Of a stretch of 34,048 nucleotides of DNA, positions 13,558-21,830 are shown in pieces; position 1 is the stretch's first letter, and each line of letters starts with the position of its first letter. Under the pieces are notes generated by a model that was not told where the DNA came from, did no database searches, and saw nothing but the letters and a program-made list of their open reading frames with translations. The position numbers were made by a program, and so were the translations under genes. The stretch covers positions 1 to 34,048 of the forward strand of contig JBHPHA010000012.1 in NCBI GenBank assembly GCA_042569905.1, given 5' to 3'. Source of the stretch: JBHPHA01 sp042569905. GTDB lineage: Bacteria > Patescibacteriota > Minisyncoccia > Moranbacterales > UBA9337.

Positions 13558-13884
13558 TTATTTCTCTAAACACTTACATTCAGCCATCTCAAGAGCATTG
13601 ATACCTCCATCAAGATTATAGATATCTTTGTCAGTATGTCCGTTGCTACTTATTAAGTCAGCAGCGTACATGCTTCTTGCACCACTTCTACAGACTAGAA
13701 TAATTTTCTTAGTCCAATCAATGTTTTTTATTTTTTTTATAATCTCACCCATAGGAATAAGCTTAGAACCTTTAATTCTAATTTGCGCATATTCTTCTGG
13801 TTCTCTGACATCGATTATTTCCACATCATCAGAAGATTTTTCAATCTCTTGATTAAACTCCCTAACACCAATGCTTTTAATCAT
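13558..13884 (-). CDS. rhodanese-like domain protein
   Basis: 108-aa single rhodanese domain. IIDVREPEEYAQIRIKGS is the first conserved block and IILVCRSGARSMYAAD the active loop, with the catalytic Cys in CRSGAR taking the sulfur in a persulfide. IYNLDGGINALEMAE is the family ending, followed by two extra Cys in the tail (AECKCLEK) that could pass on sulfur or bind metal. It is cytoplasmic. The ATG at 13923 would add 13 residues, but it lies on a palindrome (13921-13952), whereas the chosen ATG has the A-rich leader AAAAATAAAAAT. Confidence 0.88.
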   Translation of the reverse strand: MIKSIGVREFNQEIEKSSDDVEIIDVREPEEYAQIRIKGSKLIPMGEIIKKIKNIDWTKKIILVCRSGARSMYAADLISSNGHTDKDIYNLDGGINALEMAECKCLEK

Positions 13885-13920
13885 ATTTTTATTTTTAAAG
13901 TCTATTCGTAATCCATATCT

Positions 13921-13952
13921 CATAAGCTACTTTAAATTCAAAGTAGCTTATG
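13921..13952. repeat. perfect 13-bp palindromic stem
   Basis: CATAAGCTACTTT (13921-13933) and AAAGTAGCTTATG (13940-13952) with a 6-nt loop, between the lysozyme-like gene and the rhodanese gene. No T run follows, so it looks like a processing or operator element rather than a terminator. Confidence 0.7.
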
Positions 13953-13973
13953 AGGATCCTAAATAGGCTCTTA

Positions 13974-14684
13974 TTAGAAAGTCATTATCCTATTGTAATA
14001 GATACTAACATCACTTATCCATTTATCTGCGCTTCCTGGTGCATGACCAGCACAACTTCTTCCACATTTCCATACAATCATTTCTGAAGGAGTTCTAATT
14101 TCCTGATCTGCTAAATTCTGAATTCTCTTACCAATAACACCTACTGCCTCCTCAGGAGTACCAAAACATCCATGACCCATAGCAACGCCCTCAGTACCAG
14201 CACCTTTGTATCCCCAATAATTATAACATGTTTCACCATTATCTTTCAAAGGAGATCTTTTTCCCCAATTACTTTCTTTTTTTCCAATACCTACAATTAG
14301 ACCTGCGATTTCCTTGTCATACTCGGCAATATAAGGAACCATCTCTTCAATAGGATGACCTGCTACCATTTCATACAATTTTTCCTCAAGCTCAGCCTTT
14401 TCTTGATCCTTAACCACTAGGCCAAAGTATTCATTGATAGTATTCTCAAGATCCTCACCTTCCTCATGAGATGCTAAACTATTCTCATCCTTCTCGCTAC
14501 CTATAGATAGAGCTGCGATATTTATACCCTTATCAACTTCTGTGATTTGAGCACCAGAAGCTATTTCAGTGCTAAAAATATAAAAAACAGAACACACAGT
14601 AAGAACTAGGCCTAAACCAAGTAATATATTACTTCTGTTAAACCTTTTTTTCATTGAATTTAGTAATAATGGAACTTCACTCAT
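13974..14684 (-). CDS. lysozyme-like cell-wall hydrolase, paralogue 1
   Basis: 236-aa membrane-anchored protein. Residues about 20-42 (ILLGLGLVLTVCSVFYIF) form the anchor, then a Ser/Glu-rich linker, then a catalytic domain from about 110. The domain holds VGIGKKESNWGKRSP, with a likely catalytic Glu in KKESNWG, then CYNYWGYKGAG and CFGTPEEAVGVI. This order resembles the glucosaminidase/lysozyme-like fold (ES.WG ... N.WG.KG ... F....AV). Cys pairs (CYNY, CFG, CGRSC) could form disulfides outside the cell. It has a strong promoter (14807-14835) with a leader of about 115 nt. The next gene upstream (14918-15964) encodes a paralogue over the whole catalytic domain. Confidence 0.82.
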   Translation of the reverse strand: MSEVPLLLNSMKKRFNRSNILLGLGLVLTVCSVFYIFSTEIASGAQITEVDKGINIAALSIGSEKDENSLASHEEGEDLENTINEYFGLVVKDQEKAELEEKLYEMVAGHPIEEMVPYIAEYDKEIAGLIVGIGKKESNWGKRSPLKDNGETCYNYWGYKGAGTEGVAMGHGCFGTPEEAVGVIGKRIQNLADQEIRTPSEMIVWKCGRSCAGHAPGSADKWISDVSIYYNRIMTF

Positions 14685-14806
14685 AATTTTTTAAAATAAT
14701 AAAAAAAATCTACACTTTTCAAAAGTATCAGTTGCTTCTCAGGGTCTTTTAAAATGTATAAATTTCTGTTTTGATTTAATTTATGCCTTTCTTTAGCATA
14801 AGTTTA

Positions 14807-14835
14807 ATTGTAGCAAATTTTTCATCTTTTGTCAA
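14807..14835 (-). promoter_or_regulatory. near-consensus sigma70 promoter of the lysozyme-like gene
   Basis: TTGACA (14830-14835), a 17-nt spacer, and TACAAT (14807-14812) on the minus strand. This is the best consensus match in the window. Its leader of about 115 nt contains a TTATGC/GCATAA stem. Confidence 0.85.
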
Positions 14836-14863
14836 TAGCTTATCAACAACTTATCCACAACAC

Positions 14864-14889
14864 AAAAACAGCCCTTTTAGACTGTTTTT
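14864..14889 (-). terminator. terminator after the second lysozyme-like gene
   Basis: AAAAACAG/CTGTTTTT stem (14864-14871 with 14882-14889) and a T tract on the minus strand, about 30 nt past the stop at 14918. Confidence 0.65.
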
Positions 14890-14917
14890 ATCCTTTATTT
14901 AAAGCAAAAATGCCCCT

Positions 14918-15964
14918 TTATTTATTCAGCTTACTAAAGTACAAATCTACGTCGCTAATCCACTTTCTTACACTATATGGACTATGCCCAGCACAGCTAC
15001 TTCCACACTTCCAAATTATCATCTTTTCTGGGGTATTTAGGTTCTTATTTTTAACCAACCAATCAATCCTTTTTGCAACAGTATCAACTGCGTCTTTTGG
15101 TCCGTCAAAACAAGTATGCCCTCCGGAGCCCATTCTCTCTCTTTTCCCCCTATACCCCCAATAGTTAAAGCAATCTTCTCCATTTAAAACTGGTGCTCTT
15201 TTTCCCCAATTACTTTCTTTCTTTCCAATCGCTACTAAAAACGCAGCTACAGCCTTGTCCTGTTTCAAGATATAAGGCACCATCTCTTCGATCGGATAAC
15301 CCTTAACCATAGAACGAACCTCTTTTTCAAACTTCTTCTTATCTTCATTTTCCAAAAATTTCATCACATCATCAATATATTGACCCTCCTTGTCCTGATT
15401 CCACTCCTCACTCACTGCTTTTCTTTCATTATAATTATCCACGGTTTCCTGATACACAACCTGACTATCATCAATAGACTCTACCGCTGAAGCACTTTGT
15501 CCTAAATATCTATAAACCATAGACGTAAAAACCATTCCGACAAGCATCGATGCTACTATCGACGTATTCCAAAGCCGAACGATAGAAATTTTTCCAAAAA
15601 AACCCTTCGCTTGGTTTTTCATTTCCAATTTAACTTTTTCAATTTCATTATTCGCTTTTCTATACCTCCAATACAAAAGACTTGCAGAAGATGGTTGCAC
15701 CTTCTTGTAATTATCAACAATTCTATTACTCAGTCCGTCCCAATACTTACCCCTTTTTCGAATATTTCCGCCAATTTCTAAAATCTTTTTTTCCTTTGGT
15801 GTTATATACAAACCCGAATCTTCTGTGTAAAAACAATCAGCTGATTTCCCCTTAGAAAAAAGTATATGAGAAGAGTTATCGTAATCTTTTTTAAAATCAC
15901 AATAATCCCTATGTTTAGTTATATTTATTTTTTTACCTGGATTTAAATCCAAAAAAACACCCAT
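14918..15964 (-). CDS. lysozyme-like cell-wall hydrolase, paralogue 2
   Basis: 348-aa protein with a different N-terminal half from its neighbour. Residues 1-110 are cytoplasmic and basic (KKINITKHRDYCDFKKDYD and a later coil), residues about 128-148 form a membrane span (IVASMLVGMVFTSMVYRYL), and the extracellular catalytic domain starts at about 215. It shares VAIGKKESNWGKRAP, CFNYWGYRGK, CFDGPKDAV and the closing WKCGSSCAGHSP with paralogue 1, so both are probably glucosaminidase/lysozyme-like muralytic enzymes. The inside domain is unrecognised. It has the A-rich leader, and the 135-bp palindrome at 15998-16132 lies upstream. Confidence 0.8.
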   Translation of the reverse strand: MGVFLDLNPGKKINITKHRDYCDFKKDYDNSSHILFSKGKSADCFYTEDSGLYITPKEKKILEIGGNIRKRGKYWDGLSNRIVDNYKKVQPSSASLLYWRYRKANNEIEKVKLEMKNQAKGFFGKISIVRLWNTSIVASMLVGMVFTSMVYRYLGQSASAVESIDDSQVVYQETVDNYNERKAVSEEWNQDKEGQYIDDVMKFLENEDKKKFEKEVRSMVKGYPIEEMVPYILKQDKAVAAFLVAIGKKESNWGKRAPVLNGEDCFNYWGYRGKRERMGSGGHTCFDGPKDAVDTVAKRIDWLVKNKNLNTPEKMIIWKCGSSCAGHSPYSVRKWISDVDLYFSKLNK

Positions 15965-15997
15965 AAAAAATTTGTTTTTATTTTAATGTTAGACTTA

Positions 15998-16132
15998 ATT
16001 AACGCTTCGTTGATAATAAATTTCTTAATTTCGAGCGAGACGCAGGAGAAATATTGAAGCATATTAAGATACGCTGATATATTTTTCCAAAGTCACAGCC
16101 GAAATTAAGGATTTTATGACGAATGGTTAATT
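15998..16132. repeat. 135-bp long-hairpin palindromic repeat
   Basis: Inner inverted repeat CTTAATTTCG (16024-16033)/CGAAATTAAG (16100-16109), an outer imperfect stem (about 15998-16022 with 16111-16132), and an inner GGAGAAATAT/ATATTTTTCC stem. Most of the element can fold on itself. It lies between genes and has no coding potential. Confidence 0.72.
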
Positions 16133-16145
16133 GGGTTTAGCATAA

Positions 16146-16724
16146 CTACATTATCTCTAAGTCATGCAAGAATTTTTCAAAAATACCGAGAGTGCTTCTA
16201 GCCTCCTCAATAGTAATTTCATATCCTTGATCATAAACAATATTATTTCTAATATCATGAGCAGCTCTCAAATCATCTATGTTCTCAATTTGAATAGCAG
16301 TAATATTCTGCAGTCTTTCATTCATATTTTCACCTGGGTATCCAATCTTTTCCAAAACATTATCTACTATAGCATCCGCCTCCAAAACTGAAGCTTTGTA
16401 CTGTGAAATATTTTCACCATCCAGTCTTTTCATTATCACAGACCATTTTTTAGCCATCTTACCCCTTGATTCACTTGGCACATTAGCTCCCTTCCAACCC
16501 ACTGTAAAATCACTACCCAAACCTCGCAAAATCAACAATAGAACGATATCAATAAACAGAACTATCGCATAAACACCTAAAACAAACTTGATTACCAGAA
16601 AAAATCTAGAATCTAGAATATTCTTGAAAAAATCTATAACTTGGCTAAAAAAATTATAATCCAAATCCACAAAATTGAATGAGTTACTATTTAGTACTAT
16701 TAATTTCAAATGCATGAGCTGCAT
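16146..16724 (-). CDS. membrane protein with HEPN-like C-terminal helices
   Basis: 192-aa protein overlapping the 3' end of gatA by about 38 nt if the first ATG is used; the ATG at 16715 is an alternative. Residues about 40-65 (FFLVIKFVLGVYAIVLFIDIVLLLI) form one long membrane segment. The cytoplasmic tail contains LRAAHDIRNNIVYD, close to the H-x-x-R-N-x-x-V-H pattern of HEPN-type helical bundles but with Tyr in place of the last His. HEPN proteins are often RNases, so this may be a catalytically weak member (inference). The start is uncertain. Translational coupling to gatA is likely. Confidence 0.65.
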   Translation of the reverse strand: MQLMHLKLIVLNSNSFNFVDLDYNFFSQVIDFFKNILDSRFFLVIKFVLGVYAIVLFIDIVLLLILRGLGSDFTVGWKGANVPSESRGKMAKKWSVIMKRLDGENISQYKASVLEADAIVDNVLEKIGYPGENMNERLQNITAIQIENIDDLRAAHDIRNNIVYDQGYEITIEEARSTLGIFEKFLHDLEIM

Positions 16725-18129
16725 TTAAAAGATTTTCTTCATCAAACCATTTACCCATCAATTGCCCTCCAATAGGCAACTCTTTACCATCAACAGGAAT
16801 CGTTCCTATTGGGAAAGAGATAGCAGGAACTCCAGCCAAATTAGCTGTTATTGTATAAATATCAGAAAGGTACATCTTCAATGGATCGTCTGTTTTCTCG
16901 CCTGGCTTAAAAGCAACTTCAGGTGCTGTAGGTGAGAATACATAATCAACTTCCTCAAAAGCTTTCTCAAAATCATTTCTAATAAGTCCTCTTACTTTTT
17001 GAGCTTTCTTATAGTACGCATCGTAATATCCAGCACTAAGAGCATAAGTTCCAAGCATAATCCGCCTCTTCACTTCATCTCCCAAACCAACTCTTCTTGT
17101 ATCCAAGTAAGTCTCTAGTAAGTTTCCCATTCCGGAATCCTCCTTATCATCCACACTAAGTCCATATCTTATTCCATCAAAACGTGCCATATTTGAACTC
17201 ACCTCACAAGGAACAACAATATAGTAAGTAGAAAGAGCATACTTGTTATAAGGAAGTTCCATCTCCTTCACCTCTGCCCCAAGTTTCTTGAATTTTTCAA
17301 CTGCTTCATTAAACCTATCTTTAATCTTATCATCCAATCCTTCCAAATGACTTTTCACAATTCCAATTTTCTTACCTTTTATATCGCCTGTCAGGTAATT
17401 CTCAAATTTCTTTTCCATACTTGGCACACAAGTTGCGTCTTTTCTATCTTCTTTTGCAATTACAGAAAGCACAATTGCGGCATCCTCAACGGTATGTGTA
17501 ATTGGACCAATTTGATCAAAACTGGAAGCCATTGCCAAGAGACCATAACGAGAAACTCTCCCATAAGTAGGCTTCAATCCAACAACACCACAAAAAGATG
17601 CTGGCTGACGAATTGATCCTCCAGTGTCAGACCCCAAAGACCACACAGACATATCCGCTGCAACAACTGCAGCACTACCACCTGAAGAACCACCCGCAAC
17701 CCTTTCAGTGTCAACTGGATTCTTAACAACACCATAAGCACTGTTTTCAGTTGAAGCTCCCATTGCAAACTCATCCAAATTAGCCTTCCCTATAATCACT
17801 GCACCTTTTTCTTTTAAAATTCGAACAACGGTTGCATCATAAGGAGCAATATAATTATCTAGAATCTTAGAAGCAGCGGTTGTGCGAACTCCATCCATAC
17901 ACATATTATCCTTGAGTGCCATCGGTATTCCAGCAACCAAATCAATCTCCTCTTCTTTTGCAATTTTTTCATCAATAAAACGAGCTTGTTCTAAAGCTTG
18001 TTCTTTTGTGATAGTTAAAAGAGCATTAATATCTCCGTTTTTCTCTTCTATTGTATTTAAATAATTCTCAGTCAATTCAACTGAAGTAATTTCACCTTTA
18101 ATTAATTTTTCATGTAACTCCCTAATCAT
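16687..18129 (-). CDS. gatA: glutamyl-tRNA(Gln)/aspartyl-tRNA(Asn) amidotransferase subunit A
   Basis: 480-aa amidase-signature enzyme, the glutaminase subunit of GatCAB, which converts misacylated Glu-tRNA(Gln) (or Asp-tRNA(Asn)). The full catalytic triad is visible: Lys73 in GIPMALKDN, cis-Ser148 in VAGGSSGGSA and nucleophile Ser172 in GSDTGGSIRQP, matching the K79/S154/S178 order known for this family. The start MIRELHEKLIKGEIT matches GatA N termini; upstream in-frame codons (to 18222) are not family-like and overlap gatC. A GGTGAAT stretch precedes the ATG. gatC lies 43 nt upstream; gatB is not in the window. Confidence 0.97.
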   Translation of the reverse strand: MIRELHEKLIKGEITSVELTENYLNTIEEKNGDINALLTITKEQALEQARFIDEKIAKEEEIDLVAGIPMALKDNMCMDGVRTTAASKILDNYIAPYDATVVRILKEKGAVIIGKANLDEFAMGASTENSAYGVVKNPVDTERVAGGSSGGSAAVVAADMSVWSLGSDTGGSIRQPASFCGVVGLKPTYGRVSRYGLLAMASSFDQIGPITHTVEDAAIVLSVIAKEDRKDATCVPSMEKKFENYLTGDIKGKKIGIVKSHLEGLDDKIKDRFNEAVEKFKKLGAEVKEMELPYNKYALSTYYIVVPCEVSSNMARFDGIRYGLSVDDKEDSGMGNLLETYLDTRRVGLGDEVKRRIMLGTYALSAGYYDAYYKKAQKVRGLIRNDFEKAFEEVDYVFSPTAPEVAFKPGEKTDDPLKMYLSDIYTITANLAGVPAISFPIGTIPVDGKELPIGGQLMGKWFDEENLLNAAHAFEINSTK

Positions 18130-18172
18130 ATATTCACCAAATTTAAAATTTTCAATTATCACTCTCAACAAA

Positions 18173-18460
18173 TTAGAATACGGCCTTAACCTTAAATTGC
18201 CCATCTCTTTCATCCGGTGCATTTTTCAAAATATCACCTCTCTCTATTTCAGTAGTCTCTGTCACGCAATCCTCATTTGTTTTATTAAATTCTCCAGTAA
18301 TATGACCAATTTCTTCCACAGAATCAGTATTCACCTCCTCTAATTCTTTAAAGTAATCTAAAATAGAAGATAAATCTTTTTGATATCTTTCAATATCCTC
18401 ATCAGTCACTCCAATTCTCGCCAGAGCGGCCACGTGCTTTATTTCGTCTTTTTCTAACAT
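18173..18460 (-). CDS. gatC: Asp/Glu-tRNA amidotransferase subunit C
   Basis: 95-aa GatC, the small subunit that wraps around GatA and holds the heterotrimer together. Length and the family start (IKHVAALARIGVTDEDIERY), then LSSILDYFKELEEVNTDSVE and the C-terminal RGDILKNAPDERDGQFKV, match well. The order ligA-gatC-gatA with 53 and 43 nt gaps suggests a shared transcript from the ligA promoter; I see no clear promoter between ligA and gatC. Confidence 0.95.
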   Translation of the reverse strand: MLEKDEIKHVAALARIGVTDEDIERYQKDLSSILDYFKELEEVNTDSVEEIGHITGEFNKTNEDCVTETTEIERGDILKNAPDERDGQFKVKAVF

Positions 18461-18513
18461 AATTTATCTAAATTTAAAATTTTACAACTTTCAATTTACT
18501 ATAAGATTGAAAA

Positions 18514-20616
18514 CTATACTTCAGTATCCATAAGTGCTAAAAATTCTTCTTCATTAACAATTTTCACCCCTAACTTCTTCGCTTTTTCAAACTTAGATCC
18601 AGGATTTTTCCCTACTAGAATATAACTGGTTTTCTTGCTAACTGAAGAAGATGTAGTTCCCCCTTCTCTCCTTATCATATCCTTTGCATCACTTCTTGTA
18701 AAGCTTTTCAACTCGCCCGTTAATACGAAAGTTTTTCCATCTAACTTGCCTCCCAACTCCTTTTTTTCCTCAAAAATGACACTAACACCAAGTTCATTCA
18801 TTCTTGTTAGTAACTTGATATTCTCTTCATCTAAGAACCATTCATTCAAGCTTTGAGCAGCTTTTTGACCTATACCCTTCACATTTAACCATTCTTCGAT
18901 TGAGATTTTAGGGAAAATTCTAATAACATCGCTAAGATTTTCTACCTTCTCTTTCAAGACATTATTCAGATTATCTAAAACTAAAACAGCGCTCTCTTCA
19001 CCTACATGACGAATGCCGAGAGAAAATAGAAATTTTTGAAATTCAATCTCCTTACTTTTATTTATCGCACTAACCAACTTATCTGCAGATTTTTCAGCAA
19101 ATCTTTCAAGCGCCTCAAGGTCACCTTTTTTAACTTCGAAAATATCTGCGAAATTAACAACAATGCCCTCATTTACTAATTGAATAACAATCTTATTTCC
19201 CAATCCATCAATATTGAATCCTTTTTTGCTAACAAAATGTATTATTCTTTGAGTCTCTATGGCAAAACATTTCTTATTTAAACAATAATGAGAAGCTGAC
19301 ATTTCTTTATTTTTATCACTTTTTGAAATATCTTTCTTCTTAACCTCCCCACCACAAACAGGGCAGTTAACTGGCATCAAGAATCTTTTTGTCTCTCCGT
19401 CTCTTAAGCTTTTTATCACTTCAACAACCTCAGGAATAACATCTCCTGCTTTCTGAATAACCACAGTATCACCAATTCTAATATCCATTCTTCGTATCTC
19501 GTCTTCATTATGCAATGTTGCACGACTCACAACTGAACCAGCAACCTTAACTGGTCTCAAATGAGCTACAGGCGTCAATGCTCCAGTTCTTCCCACTTGA
19601 ATAACAATATCCTCGATAACTGTTGTGGTTTTCTCAGCTGGAAACTTATACGCAGTACCCCAACGCGGAGATTTTCCAGTATAGCCTAGTAAATCTTGAA
19701 GTCTTTTTGAATTAGTTTTTATAACTACTCCGTCAATATCATAATCTTGCGCATTCTTCTTTTCTATCCAGCTTTCATAAAAACTTTCTACTTCTTTAAT
19801 GTTAGAGCATTTTTTAAAATCCCCATTCACTTTAAATCCTAATTCTTTTAGCACATTAAGCTCTTCTATTTGATTCTCAAATTTCAGCTCATCAAGAACA
19901 CTGATGTCCTCTGAATCAATATAATCTATGTCATATATAAAAGAATTTAAATTTCTAGATGCAGCAATCTTAGAATCCAACTGCCTGATTGATCCAGCTG
20001 CAGCGTTTCTAGTATTAGCAAAAAGCGCATCACCTTTCTCATTTCTAATCACATTCAGTCTGCCTAATTCTTTTTTGCTAAGCCAAATTTCTCCCACAGC
20101 AATTAAGTCCACTGAATAATTTAACTCCAGTGGAATACTTTTAATTGTCTTTATATTCTGAGTAACGTTTTCACCAATAATCCCATCACCCCTTGTAGCG
20201 GCTTGCACTAACTTACCCTTCTCATAAGTAAGAATTATCTTCAAACCATCAATCTTCATTTCACAGCAATATTCCAATTTCTCTTTTTTACCAGTCTTTT
20301 TCAAAACCATTCTATCGATTTTTTCCTCCCACTTCTCCAATTCCTCAAAATCAAAAACATCGCTAAAGGACCACTGGCGAACCTTATGCTTCACTTTTTC
20401 AAACTTATCCAATGCTCTACTACCCACTCTCTGCGAAGGACTTGTGCTTGATCGAAATTCTGGATATTTAGCTTCTAATTCGACCAACTCCTTCATGAGA
20501 GAATCATACACAATATCTGAAACTTCAGGATTATCTAAAACATGATATTCATATCTCTGCTTATCAATCTCACTTCTAAGTTTTTTAATTCTATTTTCAA
20601 TAGTCTTTTTATCCAT
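18514..20616 (-). CDS. ligA: NAD+-dependent DNA ligase
   Basis: 700-aa bacterial LigA that seals nicks during replication and repair. Domains in order: Ia NAD-binding helices (1-70), the adenylation domain with nucleophile Lys121 in CCEMKIDGLK and TRGDGIIGENVT, the OB fold (VGRTGALTPVAHL), a Cys4 zinc finger (CPVCGG ... YCLNKKC), helix-hairpin-helix repeats, and a C-terminal BRCT domain from about residue 628 (GKTFVLTGELKSFTRSDAK). The usual PMLSLxNxF segment reads QWSFSDVF, a change often seen in small-genome bacteria. It has its own extended -10 promoter at 20652-20660. Confidence 0.97.
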   Translation of the reverse strand: MDKKTIENRIKKLRSEIDKQRYEYHVLDNPEVSDIVYDSLMKELVELEAKYPEFRSSTSPSQRVGSRALDKFEKVKHKVRQWSFSDVFDFEELEKWEEKIDRMVLKKTGKKEKLEYCCEMKIDGLKIILTYEKGKLVQAATRGDGIIGENVTQNIKTIKSIPLELNYSVDLIAVGEIWLSKKELGRLNVIRNEKGDALFANTRNAAAGSIRQLDSKIAASRNLNSFIYDIDYIDSEDISVLDELKFENQIEELNVLKELGFKVNGDFKKCSNIKEVESFYESWIEKKNAQDYDIDGVVIKTNSKRLQDLLGYTGKSPRWGTAYKFPAEKTTTVIEDIVIQVGRTGALTPVAHLRPVKVAGSVVSRATLHNEDEIRRMDIRIGDTVVIQKAGDVIPEVVEVIKSLRDGETKRFLMPVNCPVCGGEVKKKDISKSDKNKEMSASHYCLNKKCFAIETQRIIHFVSKKGFNIDGLGNKIVIQLVNEGIVVNFADIFEVKKGDLEALERFAEKSADKLVSAINKSKEIEFQKFLFSLGIRHVGEESAVLVLDNLNNVLKEKVENLSDVIRIFPKISIEEWLNVKGIGQKAAQSLNEWFLDEENIKLLTRMNELGVSVIFEEKKELGGKLDGKTFVLTGELKSFTRSDAKDMIRREGGTTSSSVSKKTSYILVGKNPGSKFEKAKKLGVKIVNEEEFLALMDTEV

Positions 20617-20651
20617 TTGTATTCAAAAAATTAGCTTACCTTATATTACTC

Positions 20652-20660
20652 ATTGTACCA
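20652..20660 (-). promoter_or_regulatory. extended -10 promoter upstream of ligA
   Basis: TGGTACAAT on the minus strand, about 35 nt before the ligA start, with no clear -35 box. Confidence 0.55.
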
Positions 20661-20709
20661 TATAATTAGAGTTGAGATAGGGATTTAAGATAGAAAATTC
20701 AACATACAA

Positions 20710-20738
20710 AAAAGCTTGAGAATAAAACTCAAGCTTTT
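20710..20738 (-). terminator. terminator of the type IV pilus cluster
   Basis: AAAAGCTTGAG (20710-20720) pairs perfectly with CTCAAGCTTTT (20728-20738) around a 7-nt loop; T6 follows on the minus strand. It is about 25 nt after the last pseudopilin gene. Confidence 0.88.
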
Positions 20739-20763
20739 AAAGCCTTCAATAATCAAAAAATAT

Positions 20764-21228
20764 TTACGGAGTAGGTAATTCTCCTAATTTAACTTCAACC
20801 GCACGACTAGTTTCCTTATACGTTCCAGTTGATTTCACTCTTAGGATATCACTCACATCATCTCCACATTCCATAATATCAGAATCAGTTTCTCCATCAA
20901 AAAACTCTACGATAAAATCCATGTCACTCACTGCGCTCTCGCAAACAGCATCATCTCCAGAGCTATCACAAGCATCCACGAAAGATGAGAGGTCACACAA
21001 GTCACCCACACTAGCCACAGCTCCTGCATTCTCCTTAATAGCCTGATTAACAAACTCCATTCCAGAATCAGCAACTTGAAAAGCAGCCGTTGAATTCTTA
21101 GTTGCGAGAGTAGAGCTAGTTTCACTTACAGATGAAATTATTATACCAACAGCCATAATCAAAGCTAAAAACATAATAAATAGCGTATACACCAATACAG
21201 ATCCTTGTTTTTTATTTTTATTTTGCAT
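20764..21228 (-). CDS. PilX-like minor pilin-associated protein
   Basis: 154-aa protein with an N-terminal hydrophobic helix (VLVYTLFIMFLALIMAVGIII). It starts MQNKNKKQGSVLVY and so lacks the GFTLIE consensus and its Glu at +5, as PilX/GspK-like proteins often do. The segment AAFQVADSGMEFVNQAIK is the PilX signature region. Four Cys in the middle (LCDLSSFVDACD, AVCES) suggest disulfides. Its role is probably in priming pilus assembly at the tip with the other minor pilins. It is the last gene of the cluster, 10 nt after the PilW-like gene. Confidence 0.82.
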   Translation of the reverse strand: MQNKNKKQGSVLVYTLFIMFLALIMAVGIIISSVSETSSTLATKNSTAAFQVADSGMEFVNQAIKENAGAVASVGDLCDLSSFVDACDSSGDDAVCESAVSDMDFIVEFFDGETDSDIMECGDDVSDILRVKSTGTYKETSRAVEVKLGELPTP

Positions 21229-21238
21229 ATTTTTAAAT

Positions 21239-21799
21239 TTAAATTCCTAATTCTATTCCAGAGACAGTGTAGTCTCTCAATGAAACAGAGGATTGTATAT
21301 CTACTCCACCAACATCTGAATTTACATGCACCAATGCGGTGACAGAACCAACAACATTAGTATCACCATCAGATTTCACCCACCAAAATTTACCAGTAAC
21401 GTCACCAGTTGTCATTGCTTTCATACTGTCCCCAGAACCCTCACTCTCACATTCACCCAAATCTTCACTGCTCGCAGACGTCATTCCTAAAAAGCTCCTA
21501 CCGTCTTGATTATAGAAACCATAAGTAATACATTTTTTCTGAGAATAATCAAATATAGTAACTTCATTACTAATACCACTATCACCACCGTCAATGACGC
21601 TACTTGTTCTTAAGCTTTTCATCATCAAATTCATAGCAAACTGAGAATTATCTATATCCTCTTGAATATTCTTAGATTGCCTATAACTTTGAAATAAATT
21701 AGAAAAAGCCAAAATAGTTGCCATCATCATCATTGTGAAGATAAACATAGCGACTAAAACTTCTATTAGAGTAAATCCTTTTTCTTTTTTGTTTTGCAT
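21239..21799 (-). CDS. type IV minor pilin, PilW/GspJ-like
   Basis: 186-aa prepilin with KGFTLIEVLVAMFIFTMMM: cleavage after Gly8, N-methylated Phe9 and Glu13 at +5. The helix continues into LFQSYRQSKNIQEDIDNSQFAMNLMMKSLR, a pattern shared by PilW and GspJ minor pilins. The rest is a Gly/Ser-rich beta domain with two Cys (KKCITYGF, GECES). It likely forms the tip-initiation complex with the neighbouring minor pilins. Confidence 0.85.
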   Translation of the reverse strand: MQNKKEKGFTLIEVLVAMFIFTMMMMATILAFSNLFQSYRQSKNIQEDIDNSQFAMNLMMKSLRTSSVIDGGDSGISNEVTIFDYSQKKCITYGFYNQDGRSFLGMTSASSEDLGECESEGSGDSMKAMTTGDVTGKFWWVKSDGDTNVVGSVTALVHVNSDVGGVDIQSSVSLRDYTVSGIELGI

Positions 21800-21830
21800 A
21801 CCAATTTAAGTATAAATAAAATTTATTTTT

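Noticed and set aside
14840..14859. DnaA-box-like sequences (TTATCAACA and a consensus TTATCCACA) in an intergenic region
   Set aside because: Only one exact consensus box, no cluster of boxes and no dnaA/dnaN nearby. Most likely chance in A+T-rich DNA; not called an origin.
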